Positions 8,322-17,344 of a stretch of 64,000 bases of DNA are shown piece after piece (within the stretch, counting starts at the first letter, position 1; the number at the start of each line of letters is the position of its first letter). The notes under the pieces are model-generated. The model made no database searches, had not been told where the DNA came from, and saw nothing but the letters and a program-made list of their open reading frames with translations. A program made the position numbers and the translations under genes. This stretch comes from Aequoribacter sp049615385 (GTDB lineage: Bacteria > Pseudomonadota > Gammaproteobacteria > Pseudomonadales > Halieaceae). The stretch lies in assembly GCF_049615385.1 (NCBI RefSeq), contig NZ_JBMZFL010000012.1. The stretch is one strand, 5' to 3'.

Positions 8322-8840
8322 TTAACGCAAGCGTTTGCGTGCAACCGACGTCGCACCCGCAATATGAATCATACTGGATTGTGTGTGTGCATGACACAGT
8401 GCGGCAGCGAGAGCATCGGCGGCGTCTTCTGCGGGCACCCCCGGCAAGGACAACAACCTTGATACCATGTGCTGCACTTGAGTTTTGTCCGCACCACCTG
8501 AACCCACCACCGACTGTTTGATTTGTCGCGCCGAGTATTCGTTCACGCTCATACCGCGGGTAACACAAGCCACGATAGCGGCTCCACGCGCATGCCCCAA
8601 TTTCAGAGCGGCGTCAGCACTACGCGCTAAAAATACCTGTTCAATAGAAAGCTCAGAGGGACTGTAGCATTGGATTAACTCTTCCAGGGATTCAGACAGT
8701 ACCTTCAGCCTAGCGGGAATGGCTTTATCAACCAAGCGTATGACACCGCTGGTGACGTATCTTGACTTACCCTGATTGAATTCGATGATGCCAAAGCCCG
8801 TTTTCCTCGAGCCAGGATCTATGCCTAATATGATTGCCAT
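8322..8840 (-). CDS. ruvC: crossover junction endodeoxyribonuclease RuvC
   Basis: RuvC cuts Holliday junctions symmetrically. The 172-aa product has the RNase H-like fold with the first catalytic Asp in GIDPGSRKTGFG, the central Glu in LSIEQVFLARS, and the C-terminal acidic pair in GVPAEDAADALAAALCH. It is the first ruv gene and lies 82 bp after aspS. In many gammaproteobacteria yebC fills this place; here it is missing. Confidence 0.98.
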   Translation of the reverse strand: MAIILGIDPGSRKTGFGIIEFNQGKSRYVTSGVIRLVDKAIPARLKVLSESLEELIQCYSPSELSIEQVFLARSADAALKLGHARGAAIVACVTRGMSVNEYSARQIKQSVVGSGGADKTQVQHMVSRLLSLPGVPAEDAADALAAALCHAHTQSSMIHIAGATSVARKRLR

Positions 8841-8897
8841 AAGCGCACCTGAACGTGTGCGCTTATTAGATCACATCTTACTGAGATTCACAGCGTA

Positions 8898-8917
8898 TGC
8901 GCCAATTTCTTGGCGCA
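8898..8917 (-). other. GAAA-tetraloop hairpin in the aspS-ruvC spacer
   Basis: TGCGCCAA and TTGGCGCA form a perfect 8-bp stem; in the minus-strand RNA the loop is GAAA, a GNRA tetraloop. No U-run follows, so it is not a standard intrinsic terminator. It sits 5 nt after the aspS stop and could stabilise or process the mRNA. Confidence 0.55.
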
Positions 8918-8922
8918 ACAGA

Positions 8923-10701
8923 TTACTCGGCAGATTGCGCTTTCTGCTCACGCAGACGAATATTCAACTCGCGCAACGCCTTGGCGTCTACAGTTCCCGG
9001 CGCATCGGTCATCACACAGGCTGCACTTTGTGTTTTTGGGAAGGCAATCACGTCACGGATAGACTGTGCGCCCGTCATCAACATTACCAAACGATCCAAG
9101 CCAAAGGCCAAGCCACCGTGTGGTGGCGCACCGAATTTTAGGGCCTGTAGCAAGAACCCAAACTTCTCTTCGGCTTCTTCGGCCTCAATGCCTAGCACTC
9201 GAAAGACAGCGCGCTGCATTGCCTGATCGTGGATACGAATGCTACCACCACCCAGCTCGGTACCATTCAAGACCATATCGTAAGCGCGGCTTAGTGCTGA
9301 CCCAGGGTTGGCCTCGAGCTCTTCAGGAGTGCACGACGGGGACGTAAATGGATGGTGCAAAGCCGTCCAGGAACCATCGCCTGCTTTCTCAAACATTGGG
9401 AAATCAACCACCCAAAGCGGCGCCCAGCCGGCAGCAACTGCGCCCATATCGTGACCGACTTTGATACGCAATGCGCCCATCGATTCTTCAACCATCTGAC
9501 GCTTGCCAGCACCGAAGAACACAATGTCGCCGTCCTTCGCGTCGATACGTTCCATCAAGCTCATGACGATCTCGTCAGGCATAAACTTCAAAATCGGCGA
9601 TTGCAAGCCGGCAACACCCTCGGCCAACTGATTCACTTTAACCCAGGCCAAACCTTTAGCACCGTAAATGCCGACAAAATCTGTATAGTCGTCAATCGCT
9701 TTGCGGCTGAGCTGTGCGCCGCCATCGATTTTAAGCGCTGCCACGCGCCCTTCTGGATCATCCGCAGGTGCCCTGAAGACTTTAAAATCGACTTGCTGCA
9801 TCAAGTCATCGACCGACACCAGCTCGTAAGGAATACGCAGGTCTGGCTTATCGGAACCAAAGCGCTCCATCGCATCCGCGTAGGTCATGCGTGGGAAGTC
9901 ACCCAGATCCACACTCAATACCGAGCTAAACAATTCACGAATCATGGTTTCGGTGATACACATGATGTCGGACTCATCGATAAATGAGGCCTCGATATCT
10001 ATCTGGGTAAACTCAGGCTGACGATCGGCACGTAAATCTTCATCGCGGAAGCACTTAGCAATTTGGTAGTAACGATCAAAACCCGACACCATCAAGAGCT
10101 GCTTGAACAACTGCGGCGATTGCGGCAGTGCAAAAAACTGACCGGGGTGGGTGCGGCTGGGTACCAAATAATCACGTGCACCCTCAGGAGTAGCGCGCGT
10201 TAAAATGGGCGTCTCTATGTCTAAAAAGCCCTGATCTTCCAGCGAAGCTCGCACCGCGCTGGTAATTTTTGAACGAAGCACCAGCTTTTGTTGCATCTCA
10301 GTGCGGCGCAGATCCATGTACCGATAGTGCAAACGCACCTCTTCCGAAACCGACGTGTGCTCATCAAGCTGAAACGGCGGCGTCTCGGCTTGGTTTAGTA
10401 TCACCAATTCCTTGCCAAGCACCTCAATCTGACCGGTGGCCATGTTCGGATTGATCGTGGCATCCGTTCGAGCCCGCACTCGCCCGGTAATTTTCAACAC
10501 GTACTCACTGCGTACGCGGTCTGCCAAGGCAAAGGCCTCAACCGTGTCGGGATCAAACACCACCTGCACAATACCTGCGCGGTCGCGGACGTCTAAGAAA
10601 ATGACACCACCGTGGTCACGGCGACGATCCACCCACCCACACAATGTCACGGTTTGGTCGATGTGCTCGCTTCTTAGAACGCCACATAAATGACTGCGCA
10701 T
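8923..10701 (-). CDS. aspS: aspartate--tRNA ligase AspS
   Basis: AspS charges tRNA-Asp. The 592-aa product has an N-terminal OB anticodon-binding domain (CGWVDRRRDHGGVIFLDVRDRAG), the class II motif 2 region (FRDEDLRADRQPEFTQID), the bacterial GAD insertion in the middle, and motif 3 (GAPPHGGLAFGLDRLVML). Length is that of bacterial AspRS. It is read after the small zinc-ribbon gene, from a promoter in the fmdB-proS spacer. Confidence 0.98.
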   Translation of the reverse strand: MRSHLCGVLRSEHIDQTVTLCGWVDRRRDHGGVIFLDVRDRAGIVQVVFDPDTVEAFALADRVRSEYVLKITGRVRARTDATINPNMATGQIEVLGKELVILNQAETPPFQLDEHTSVSEEVRLHYRYMDLRRTEMQQKLVLRSKITSAVRASLEDQGFLDIETPILTRATPEGARDYLVPSRTHPGQFFALPQSPQLFKQLLMVSGFDRYYQIAKCFRDEDLRADRQPEFTQIDIEASFIDESDIMCITETMIRELFSSVLSVDLGDFPRMTYADAMERFGSDKPDLRIPYELVSVDDLMQQVDFKVFRAPADDPEGRVAALKIDGGAQLSRKAIDDYTDFVGIYGAKGLAWVKVNQLAEGVAGLQSPILKFMPDEIVMSLMERIDAKDGDIVFFGAGKRQMVEESMGALRIKVGHDMGAVAAGWAPLWVVDFPMFEKAGDGSWTALHHPFTSPSCTPEELEANPGSALSRAYDMVLNGTELGGGSIRIHDQAMQRAVFRVLGIEAEEAEEKFGFLLQALKFGAPPHGGLAFGLDRLVMLMTGAQSIRDVIAFPKTQSAACVMTDAPGTVDAKALRELNIRLREQKAQSAE

Positions 10702-10762
10702 ACTGATTACCTATTGCTGTGTTACTGAACGGCTTTTGCCGCTCATAAAATACGCCGTTAGC

Positions 10763-11014
10763 TCAATCGCCACCCGACGAGCTTCCTGAGCTGGCACTAC
10801 TCGAGCTATCTCCAGCTAAATTCTTTTGGCCGCTTTTTTTAAAATCGGTTTCGTACCATCCACCGCCTTTCAGGCGAAAACCTGCTGCAGAAACCTTTTT
10901 CAGTAGCGTTTCTTTGCCACACTTGGGACACAAAGTTAAAGGCTCGTCACTGATTTTTTGTAAAGCCTCGTGCGTCGCCTCACAAGCGCTGCACGCATAC
11001 TCATAAATCGGCAT
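10763..11014 (-). CDS. FmdB-type zinc-ribbon protein
   Basis: This is an 83-aa small protein of the FmdB/CxxC regulatory family; the biochemical role is not established. The zinc ribbon uses CSAC (8 and 11) and CPKC (29 and 32). It ends in a Ser/Gly-rich tail (SSSSASSGSSSGGD). The ATG at 11014 is preceded by AGAGGA at good spacing, so the longer frame is not used. A gene of this family often precedes aspS in gammaproteobacteria. A 7-bp hairpin with an AAAA loop (10727-10744) lies between it and aspS. Confidence 0.88.
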   Translation of the reverse strand: MPIYEYACSACEATHEALQKISDEPLTLCPKCGKETLLKKVSAAGFRLKGGGWYETDFKKSGQKNLAGDSSSSASSGSSSGGD

Positions 11015-11066
11015 GAATAATCCTCTTCTCACGCATGATTACGCCAAACCGAAAATTCGGCGCGAA

Positions 11067-11095
11067 ATTCTAACCCACGAGCACCCCAAGTCCAA
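11067..11095 (-). promoter_or_regulatory. sigma70-type promoter for fmdB-aspS
   Basis: Minus-strand TTGGAC (11090-11095) and TAGAAT (11067-11072) are 17 bp apart, followed by a GC-rich discriminator TTCGCGCCG. This is the best promoter in the 197-bp divergent spacer. On the plus strand a weaker TTGCAA (11161-11166), 17 bp, TATTTT (11184-11189) could serve proS. Confidence 0.6.
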
Positions 11096-11211
11096 GCTAA
11101 GAAGCCGATTTACTGGGGTAAATTGCCGCATCTTGCCGATATGGGGCTGTACGGTCTGCATTGCAAGGCTTACACTTTCAGATTATTTTTTTATTAGGTC
11201 ATGAGATCACT

Positions 11212-12927
11212 ATGCGCACTAGCCAAACCCTAATTTCTACGCTTAAAGAAACACCCGCAGACGCCGAAGTGATTAGCCACCGCTTAATGCTGCGAGCCGG
11301 CATGATCAAAAAATTGGCATCGGGCTTGTACACCTGGATGCCTCTAGGCCTTAAGGTCTTGCGCAAAGTAGAACGTATTGTTCGCGAAGAAATGGATGCC
11401 GCTGGGGCAATCGAACTGCTCATGCCTGTCGTTCAACCGGCCGAATTATGGCAGGAGTCTGGCCGCTGGGCGCAATATGGCCCCGAACTACTCCGCATGC
11501 ACGACCGACATACGCGTGAGTTTTGCCTAGGCCCCACCCACGAAGAGGTGATTACCGACATTGCCCGAAACGAACTCTCGAGCTACAAGCAATTGCCGCT
11601 AAATTTTTACCAAATCCAAACCAAATTTCGAGACGAAATCCGCCCCCGCTTCGGTGTAATGCGAGCACGCGAATTCACTATGAAAGACGCCTATTCGTTC
11701 CACATCGACCAGGCGTCACTGGAAGAGACTTACTGGGTCATGCATCGCGCGTACAGCAATGTATTCGATCGTTTGGGTTTAATGTACCGCCCGGTAGAAG
11801 CCGACACAGGGAGCATTGGCGGCAGCCACTCGCACGAGTTTCATGTGCTTGCTGACTCGGGTGAAGACGACATCGCGTTTAGCAACGAAAGCGATTTTGC
11901 TGCCAATGTAGAGCTTGCGGAGGCAGTAGCACCCAATATTGAACGGTCCGCACCCAGCCAGCCCATGACTGAGCTTCATACCCCGGGAGTCAAAACGATT
12001 GAGGACCTTGCGACGACGCAAGGGATCGACCCAGCACAAAGCGTCAAAACGTTAATAGTCGCCGGAGCACAAGAAGGCGACTGGATTGCACTAGTCGTGC
12101 GCGGCGACCATCGTTTAAACGAGATCAAAGCTGAAAAGCTACCCCAAGTAGCGTCACCATTAAAAATGGCTGAGGAACAAGACGCGATTAAAGTGTGTGG
12201 CGCGGGTTTTGGTTCTATTGGTCCGGTTGGCCTGTCTATACCCGTTGTAGTCGACCGCGCCGCGGCGGTGCTGGCTGATTTCGCCTGCGGCGCCAACAAG
12301 CCCGATTATCACCTAACCGGCGTGAATTGGGAGCGCGATGTCACCGCCGCCCTTATCGCTGACTTACGTGAAGTCGTCGAAGGCGACCCCAGCCCCGACG
12401 GGAAAGGGATCCTTGAGATTAAGCGCGGCATTGAAGTCGGGCACATTTTCCAACTCGGACAAAAATACTCCGAAGCCATGAATGCTCAGGTTTTGGACGC
12501 CAACGGCAAAGCGCAAACCCTGTCGATGGGTTGCTACGGCATTGGTATTAGCCGAATTGTTGCCGCCGCTATCGAACAAAACCATGACGACAAAGGCATC
12601 ATTTGGCCCGATGCAATGGCCCCATATCAAGTCGCCATCGTACCTTTGAACATGCAAAAGTCAGAGGCCGTTGCTCAAGCTGCCGAAACTTTATACGCCC
12701 AGCTCACAGACGCGGGGATTGAAGTGCTGCTAGATGATCGCAACGAGCGCCCCGGCATCAAGTTCGCTGACATGGAGCTGATAGGTATTCCACATCGCAT
12801 TGTGATTGGAGACCGATCGCTGGCCGAAGGGCAATTGGAGTATAAGCATCGCGCTGCCCCTGACTCCGAGAACATTGCGGTGACAGATACGCTTATCTTG
12901 TTAAAAAGCAAGCTTGGCCTCGCTTAA
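11212..12927 (+). CDS. proS: proline--tRNA ligase ProS
   Basis: ProS charges tRNA-Pro. The 571-aa product matches the bacterial long form: class II motif 2 (FRDEIRPRFGVMRAREFTMKD), an editing (INS) domain in the middle that clears Ala-tRNA-Pro, motif 3 (MGCYGIGISRIVAAAIEQ), and a C-terminal anticodon-binding domain. The start MRTSQTLISTLKETP at 11212 aligns with the family; the open frame extends to a TTG at 11161 but that part is not protein-like. Confidence 0.97.
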   Translation: MRTSQTLISTLKETPADAEVISHRLMLRAGMIKKLASGLYTWMPLGLKVLRKVERIVREEMDAAGAIELLMPVVQPAELWQESGRWAQYGPELLRMHDRHTREFCLGPTHEEVITDIARNELSSYKQLPLNFYQIQTKFRDEIRPRFGVMRAREFTMKDAYSFHIDQASLEETYWVMHRAYSNVFDRLGLMYRPVEADTGSIGGSHSHEFHVLADSGEDDIAFSNESDFAANVELAEAVAPNIERSAPSQPMTELHTPGVKTIEDLATTQGIDPAQSVKTLIVAGAQEGDWIALVVRGDHRLNEIKAEKLPQVASPLKMAEEQDAIKVCGAGFGSIGPVGLSIPVVVDRAAAVLADFACGANKPDYHLTGVNWERDVTAALIADLREVVEGDPSPDGKGILEIKRGIEVGHIFQLGQKYSEAMNAQVLDANGKAQTLSMGCYGIGISRIVAAAIEQNHDDKGIIWPDAMAPYQVAIVPLNMQKSEAVAQAAETLYAQLTDAGIEVLLDDRNERPGIKFADMELIGIPHRIVIGDRSLAEGQLEYKHRAAPDSENIAVTDTLILLKSKLGLA

Positions 12928-12948
12928 ACGACCCTTTGGGGAGCACGC

Positions 12949-13782
12949 ATGGACTTATCAACCATAACGCGCTGGAACACAGCGCTGGCACTGACAGTCG
13001 ACGCACAGGGCAGCGCCGAATTCTTTCCTGCCTTAATTACAGCGCTGCGCGAGATGCTTCCTTTGTCTTACCCACAAGTTTGGTTATACCACAGAGACCT
13101 GCCGCCCCAAGTGGTCTATCACGATATCCCAAAGCATGCGATCCCTTCGCAAATCGACGAGTATTTAGAGGGCCCGTACCGAGAGGACCCCTTTTATCAG
13201 GTCTCGATGGATAACCCTAAAGGCTCGATTTATCGCCTGGGTCGCATCAGCGGAAATCTAAAAGACAGCGTTTACTACCAGACCTATTACGGTGATACCG
13301 GCACCGTGGACGAGTTGGTGTTTTTAAGCAAGCTCGATGACGGTAGCGTAATCAACTTAAGCATCATGCGGTTACCAAAACAAGGTGAGTTTGCTGATAG
13401 TGAGTACCAACTTCTGTATTCTCTCGCGCCCACGATTTCGGCCTTAATTCGAGCCCATGCCAGAAACCAACAGTTCGCAATCGACTACCTGATTCAGCCC
13501 GGTATTGACTATCAGGTCGACCAAGCTTTTAAGACCTTTGGCAGCTCGTTATTGTCAGCGCGCGAGCACGAGGTACTCGAACTCATGCTGAAGGGCTATA
13601 GCGCTGAGGTGGGCGCTGAACGACTCAGCATCGCGCTGGAAACCTATCGAAGGCACCGCAAAAATTTGTACAAAAAACTCGACATTAACTCCCAAGCAGA
13701 TTTATTTAGCCTGTTTATTGCTTCTTTATCGTGCGTAGGCGAGGCAAAAGGTGAAGACCCTCTTTCTATTTATATGGCCTAG
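12949..13782 (+). CDS. LuxR-family transcriptional regulator
   Basis: The 277-aa product has a C-terminal LuxR/GerE helix-turn-helix (about residues 202-262; SAREHEVLELMLKGYS, ETYRRHRKNLYKKLDI). An approximately 195-residue N-terminal domain, rich in aromatic residues, resembles no domain I can name; it could be PAS- or GAF-like. There is no luxI gene in the window, so I do not infer quorum sensing. GGGGAG lies at good spacing before the ATG. It is 21 bp after proS and 121 bp before the glutamine-synthetase-like gene, which it may control. Confidence 0.85.
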   Translation: MDLSTITRWNTALALTVDAQGSAEFFPALITALREMLPLSYPQVWLYHRDLPPQVVYHDIPKHAIPSQIDEYLEGPYREDPFYQVSMDNPKGSIYRLGRISGNLKDSVYYQTYYGDTGTVDELVFLSKLDDGSVINLSIMRLPKQGEFADSEYQLLYSLAPTISALIRAHARNQQFAIDYLIQPGIDYQVDQAFKTFGSSLLSAREHEVLELMLKGYSAEVGAERLSIALETYRRHRKNLYKKLDINSQADLFSLFIASLSCVGEAKGEDPLSIYMA

Positions 13783-13836
13783 ATGCGTCGTGCAGAAAGT
13801 CGATACCTCCCCAGTAAAATCAAACTAACCCACGCA

Positions 13837-13855
13837 GGGCAATTGTCCCTATACG
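13837..13855 (+). promoter_or_regulatory. possible promoter with palindromic site before the GS-like gene
   Basis: GGGCAATTGTCC, a 12-bp palindrome with one mismatch around a CAATTG core (13837-13848), lies directly before a TATACG -10-like box (13850-13855). There is no recognisable -35 box, which is what an activator-dependent promoter looks like. Weak evidence. Confidence 0.3.
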
Positions 13856-13903
13856 ATTCACCTAGCTCTGCTGAGACACTATCGTTTTGCAGAAATTTTA
13901 GGC

Positions 13904-15244
13904 ATGACCATAGAGACCGAGTGGTTTTTAAAAACCTACCCCAACATCACAACCATTGAAGCAATTATGCCCGACTGCAACGGCATCATGCGAGGCAAAT
14001 GGGTGCCTGTTGAGAAGCTCGGCAAACTGTTTAGTGGCGATGCGAAGCTGCCCAAATCAGCCTTAAATTTGGACGTTTGGGGGCGTGACGTCGAAGAGCT
14101 CGTGTTCGAATCAGGCGATGAAGACGGTTTGTGTGCAGCGGTTGAGGGCTCACTTCAAGCGACGCCTTGGTCACCTGGTGAGCGCTACGGCGAGTGCCAA
14201 CTGACCATGCTAAATCAAGACGGTTCACCCTACATGGGAGACCCTCGGCAAGTACTGCAAGCCATCGTCAAAAAATACCACGCGCAGGGCTGGCATCCTG
14301 TAGTCGCTGGCGAGCTGGAATTTAGTTTGGTGACGCTTAATCACCAACGCCCGGTCCACACCAGTAAAACATTACCGGGCGAACTCCCCATCGGCGGCAA
14401 TCTGTACGGAACCGATTCGCTGCTCGAACACGAAGCTCTTCTCGATGATATTCGCCAAGCCTGCCAGATTCAGTCACTGCCGTTTGATGGCGTCGTAAAA
14501 GAATCGGCACCATCGCAGTACGAAATCAACATGCGGCATCATTCCGACCCTTTATTGGCAGCGCGTCAGATCCTGCAAATGCGGCGCTTAGTTAAGGGCG
14601 TAGCGAGCAAGCACGGCTTTGTTGCAACCTTCATGCCCAAGCCTTTCATCGGCGAATCCGGTAACGGCATGCACATTCACATGAGCCTTTTAGATAACGA
14701 TGACCGCAATTTATTTGATAATGGCCAAGAACAAGGATCCGAACTTTTGCAACACGCCATTGCGGGCATGTTGAAGCACATGCGCGATTGCACCCTAATC
14801 TTTGCACCTCACATCAACAGTTATCGGCGCTTGGAGCCCGGCGTTCACGCCCCAACCTACCCGGCCTGGGGCTACGAAAACCGCACGGTCGCATTGCGTG
14901 TTCCAACCGGCGCAACTAAATCGAGACGCATCGAACATCGCGTGGCAGGGGCCGAAGCAAATCCCTACTTAGTCATGGCCGCCGTGCTTGCGGCCGCTTG
15001 GGATGGTTTGACCAACAAACTCACCGCGCCTCCCCCGATAACGGGTGATGGTTATGCACAGACCATCGACCCATTACCTATTCACATTCACGAGGCGGTC
15101 GAGATCTTTTCTGCGTCGAGCTTTATCGCTGAAGGCCTTAGTCCCGAGTTACGGCGCCACCTTGCCCTGACAAAAGAACAAGAAATTTTAGAATTTCGGC
15201 GCTATATTAGTACTATGGAGTATCAAACTTACCTGCAATACTGA
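13904..15244 (+). CDS. glutamine synthetase family ligase (PuuA-like)
   Basis: The 446-aa product is a glutamine-synthetase-fold ATP-dependent ligase of the gamma-glutamylpolyamine/gamma-glutamyl-amine synthetase group rather than true GlnA. It shows the N-terminal beta-grasp (IEAIMPDCNGIMRGKWVP), the glutamate/metal motif VVAGELEFSL, the ATP-site signature SGNGMHIHMSL, and the ENRTVALRVP and RIEHRVAGAEANPYL blocks. The substrate cannot be told from sequence; glutamate plus putrescine or another amine is likely. No polyamine catabolic partners (oxidase, aldehyde dehydrogenase, hydrolase) lie nearby. The yafD-like gene follows at 4 bp. Confidence 0.88.
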   Translation: MTIETEWFLKTYPNITTIEAIMPDCNGIMRGKWVPVEKLGKLFSGDAKLPKSALNLDVWGRDVEELVFESGDEDGLCAAVEGSLQATPWSPGERYGECQLTMLNQDGSPYMGDPRQVLQAIVKKYHAQGWHPVVAGELEFSLVTLNHQRPVHTSKTLPGELPIGGNLYGTDSLLEHEALLDDIRQACQIQSLPFDGVVKESAPSQYEINMRHHSDPLLAARQILQMRRLVKGVASKHGFVATFMPKPFIGESGNGMHIHMSLLDNDDRNLFDNGQEQGSELLQHAIAGMLKHMRDCTLIFAPHINSYRRLEPGVHAPTYPAWGYENRTVALRVPTGATKSRRIEHRVAGAEANPYLVMAAVLAAAWDGLTNKLTAPPPITGDGYAQTIDPLPIHIHEAVEIFSASSFIAEGLSPELRRHLALTKEQEILEFRRYISTMEYQTYLQY

Positions 15245-15248
15245 TGCT

Positions 15249-16115
15249 ATGAAACTATCGCACATCACTCTATGCGTGCTGCTGGCGATTACAGCCAAAA
15301 GCTATGCTATCGAGGCGACCACGCCTGCAAGCTGCCGGCAGCAACTGTATCAGCTAACCGAGTACGGAAGTCCAGACAAAACGAAGGCGCCCGAGCCACT
15401 CATGTTGCTCGTGTGGAACGTTCAAAAATTTGCAGACCCCTCCGCACTCGCGTGGTTGGAAGAAAGGTCTGCGCAAATCATTATGACTCAAGAGTCGATC
15501 GCCTCTATTCAACGGGATTTCGCCGAGAACCTGAATGCGACCGATACTTTTTCACCCGGCTATCGTACCTTTGACAACGAGACCTCAGGCGTAGGCATCG
15601 TCACCACCCTCGAGACACTAATGAGTTGCGCTTGGCAACACGAAGAACCGTGGTTACTTACCCCAAAAGCCACCTTGGTCAGTGCTCTGCGAACCGCCAA
15701 CCAGATCTTACTCGCGGTGAACCTTCATGCCATAAATTTCAGCCTTGGCACGCAAGAATTGCAGGAACAACTGGATGCAATCTCTAAGGTGATCGATCAG
15801 TACACTGGGCCTATCGTGGTCGCAGGCGATTTCAACACATGGTCTAAGGCCCGAACCGAAATCCTGCAGCGATTCATACAACGGCACGAATTAACCGCAA
15901 CCAACTTTGACCCCGACTACCGCGTGCGACCATTTTCATACCCTCTGGACCACATACTCACAAAAAATTTGGAGGTACTCACAGCACAATCTGAGCACAG
16001 CGAACTCTCTGATCATACCCCCTTGATGATGACGATCCGCACATCCCAGGCCGCGAGCCCCGAATTGGCTTTTCGCCGCCCAACGGAAATCGAAAGACCT
16101 TTACCAAAAAGATAG
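15249..16115 (+). CDS. exported endonuclease/exonuclease/phosphatase protein, YafD-like
   Basis: The 288-aa product starts with a signal peptide (MKLSHITLCVLLAITAKSYA). The EEP (DNase I-like) fold follows, with all core motifs: LVWNVQKF, the metal-binding Glu in MTQES, NLHAINFSLG, GDFNTWS and the C-terminal SDHTPL. The NLHAINFSLG and GDFNTWS blocks resemble E. coli YafD, whose substrate is not firmly known. Export puts the active site outside the cytoplasm. It is downstream of the GS-like gene and probably in its transcript. Confidence 0.85.
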   Translation: MKLSHITLCVLLAITAKSYAIEATTPASCRQQLYQLTEYGSPDKTKAPEPLMLLVWNVQKFADPSALAWLEERSAQIIMTQESIASIQRDFAENLNATDTFSPGYRTFDNETSGVGIVTTLETLMSCAWQHEEPWLLTPKATLVSALRTANQILLAVNLHAINFSLGTQELQEQLDAISKVIDQYTGPIVVAGDFNTWSKARTEILQRFIQRHELTATNFDPDYRVRPFSYPLDHILTKNLEVLTAQSEHSELSDHTPLMMTIRTSQAASPELAFRRPTEIERPLPKR

Positions 16116-16132
16116 GTACACTTTTACGCTCA

Positions 16133-17323
16133 ATGCAAGACAAGAGCACTAATCGATCTATGAGTGATAAACCCCAAATACGCCCCCTAATGGTCATGCT
16201 GTTTATAGGCCTCCCCATCCTCGCTGTAATTATCACCCCCTTGTGGGCCTGGTATGCGGGCTTTACTGGCACGCAGTGGCTAATTGCTCTGGCGTTTCTG
16301 TATCTTAACGGCCTAGGAATTACCGCAGGCTACCATCGACTTTGGGCCCATAAAGCCTACCAAGCACATCCAGTTGTGAGATTTTGGTTTGCCGTATGGG
16401 GCGCAGGTGCCTTACAAAACAGCGTGTTCGTGTGGGCATCGGATCATCGCCGTCACCATCGTCATGTCGACGATAATGACCATGACCCCTACTCTGCAGG
16501 CAGAGGTCTTTGGTTTAGCCACATCGGCTGGATGCTGAGAGATCACACCACCAACACAGAGGACTTTTCGAACATCAAAGACCTTCTGCAAGACCCTATC
16601 TTACAGTGGCAACACAAGCACTATGTAGCCATTACAGCGTTCATGAATATCGCGCTGCCCATCGGTATTGGTGTGTTACTAGGCGATATCATGGGAACGC
16701 TAATAAGCGTTGGCTTAGTGCGTCTAGTGGTTAATCATAACGTCACCTTTTTTATAAATTCGCTCGCTCATTACTGGGGTACACGGCCCTATACTGAGGC
16801 CAACAGCGCTCGCGACAATGGCTTTTTGGCGTTTTTGACCTACGGCGAGGGCTACCACAACTATCACCACATTTTCCAAACTGACTATCGAAACGGCATC
16901 CGTTGGTGGCAATGGGACCCAACCAAATGGCTGATTTTTGGCTTAAGCAAGGTGGGATTGTGTTGGAATTTGGTGCGCGTTGACAACTTCAAAATTCAAC
17001 GCGCCATCATGGATACCACGTTTGAGCGAGCTCGGCGCCAATTAGAGCAACACGATAACTGGCCGCTCCGAGAAATGCTGGAGCATGAGTACGCCGCATT
17101 CTCCGAATCCGTCAGACAATGGCGGGAACTGCAGTCTCAACGCTATGAAAAACACAAAGAGGCACTCGGCGAGGTGTGGACGCAACGTCGAGCTCAACTC
17201 CAACAGCGATGGGAACAGACTCAACTGCGCGACCAACTCAAACTACTGGAACTTAATCTTCGCAACCAGCACCGCCGCGTGCAGTTATTACTCGAGCAAT
17301 CTCAATCTTTAGCAGCTGCTTAA
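16133..17323 (+). CDS. membrane fatty acid desaturase (delta-9 type)
   Basis: This is an acyl-CoA/acyl-lipid desaturase of the membrane di-iron family. All three histidine boxes are present: HRLWAH, HRRHHRH and EGYHNYHH. Paired membrane helices lie near the N-terminus (about 20-65) and in the middle (about 165-210). The last 90 residues are unusual: a charged, Gln/Arg/Leu-rich predicted coiled coil (QRYEKHKEALGEVWTQRRAQ and following). The ATG at 16133 gives 396 aa; a second ATG at 16160 (MSDKPQIRPL) is also possible. It works by an O2-dependent route, in parallel to the FabA/FabB route. Confidence 0.9.
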   Translation: MQDKSTNRSMSDKPQIRPLMVMLFIGLPILAVIITPLWAWYAGFTGTQWLIALAFLYLNGLGITAGYHRLWAHKAYQAHPVVRFWFAVWGAGALQNSVFVWASDHRRHHRHVDDNDHDPYSAGRGLWFSHIGWMLRDHTTNTEDFSNIKDLLQDPILQWQHKHYVAITAFMNIALPIGIGVLLGDIMGTLISVGLVRLVVNHNVTFFINSLAHYWGTRPYTEANSARDNGFLAFLTYGEGYHNYHHIFQTDYRNGIRWWQWDPTKWLIFGLSKVGLCWNLVRVDNFKIQRAIMDTTFERARRQLEQHDNWPLREMLEHEYAAFSESVRQWRELQSQRYEKHKEALGEVWTQRRAQLQQRWEQTQLRDQLKLLELNLRNQHRRVQLLLEQSQSLAAA

Positions 17324-17344
17324 GCGTAGCGAACAGGAGGTGAT

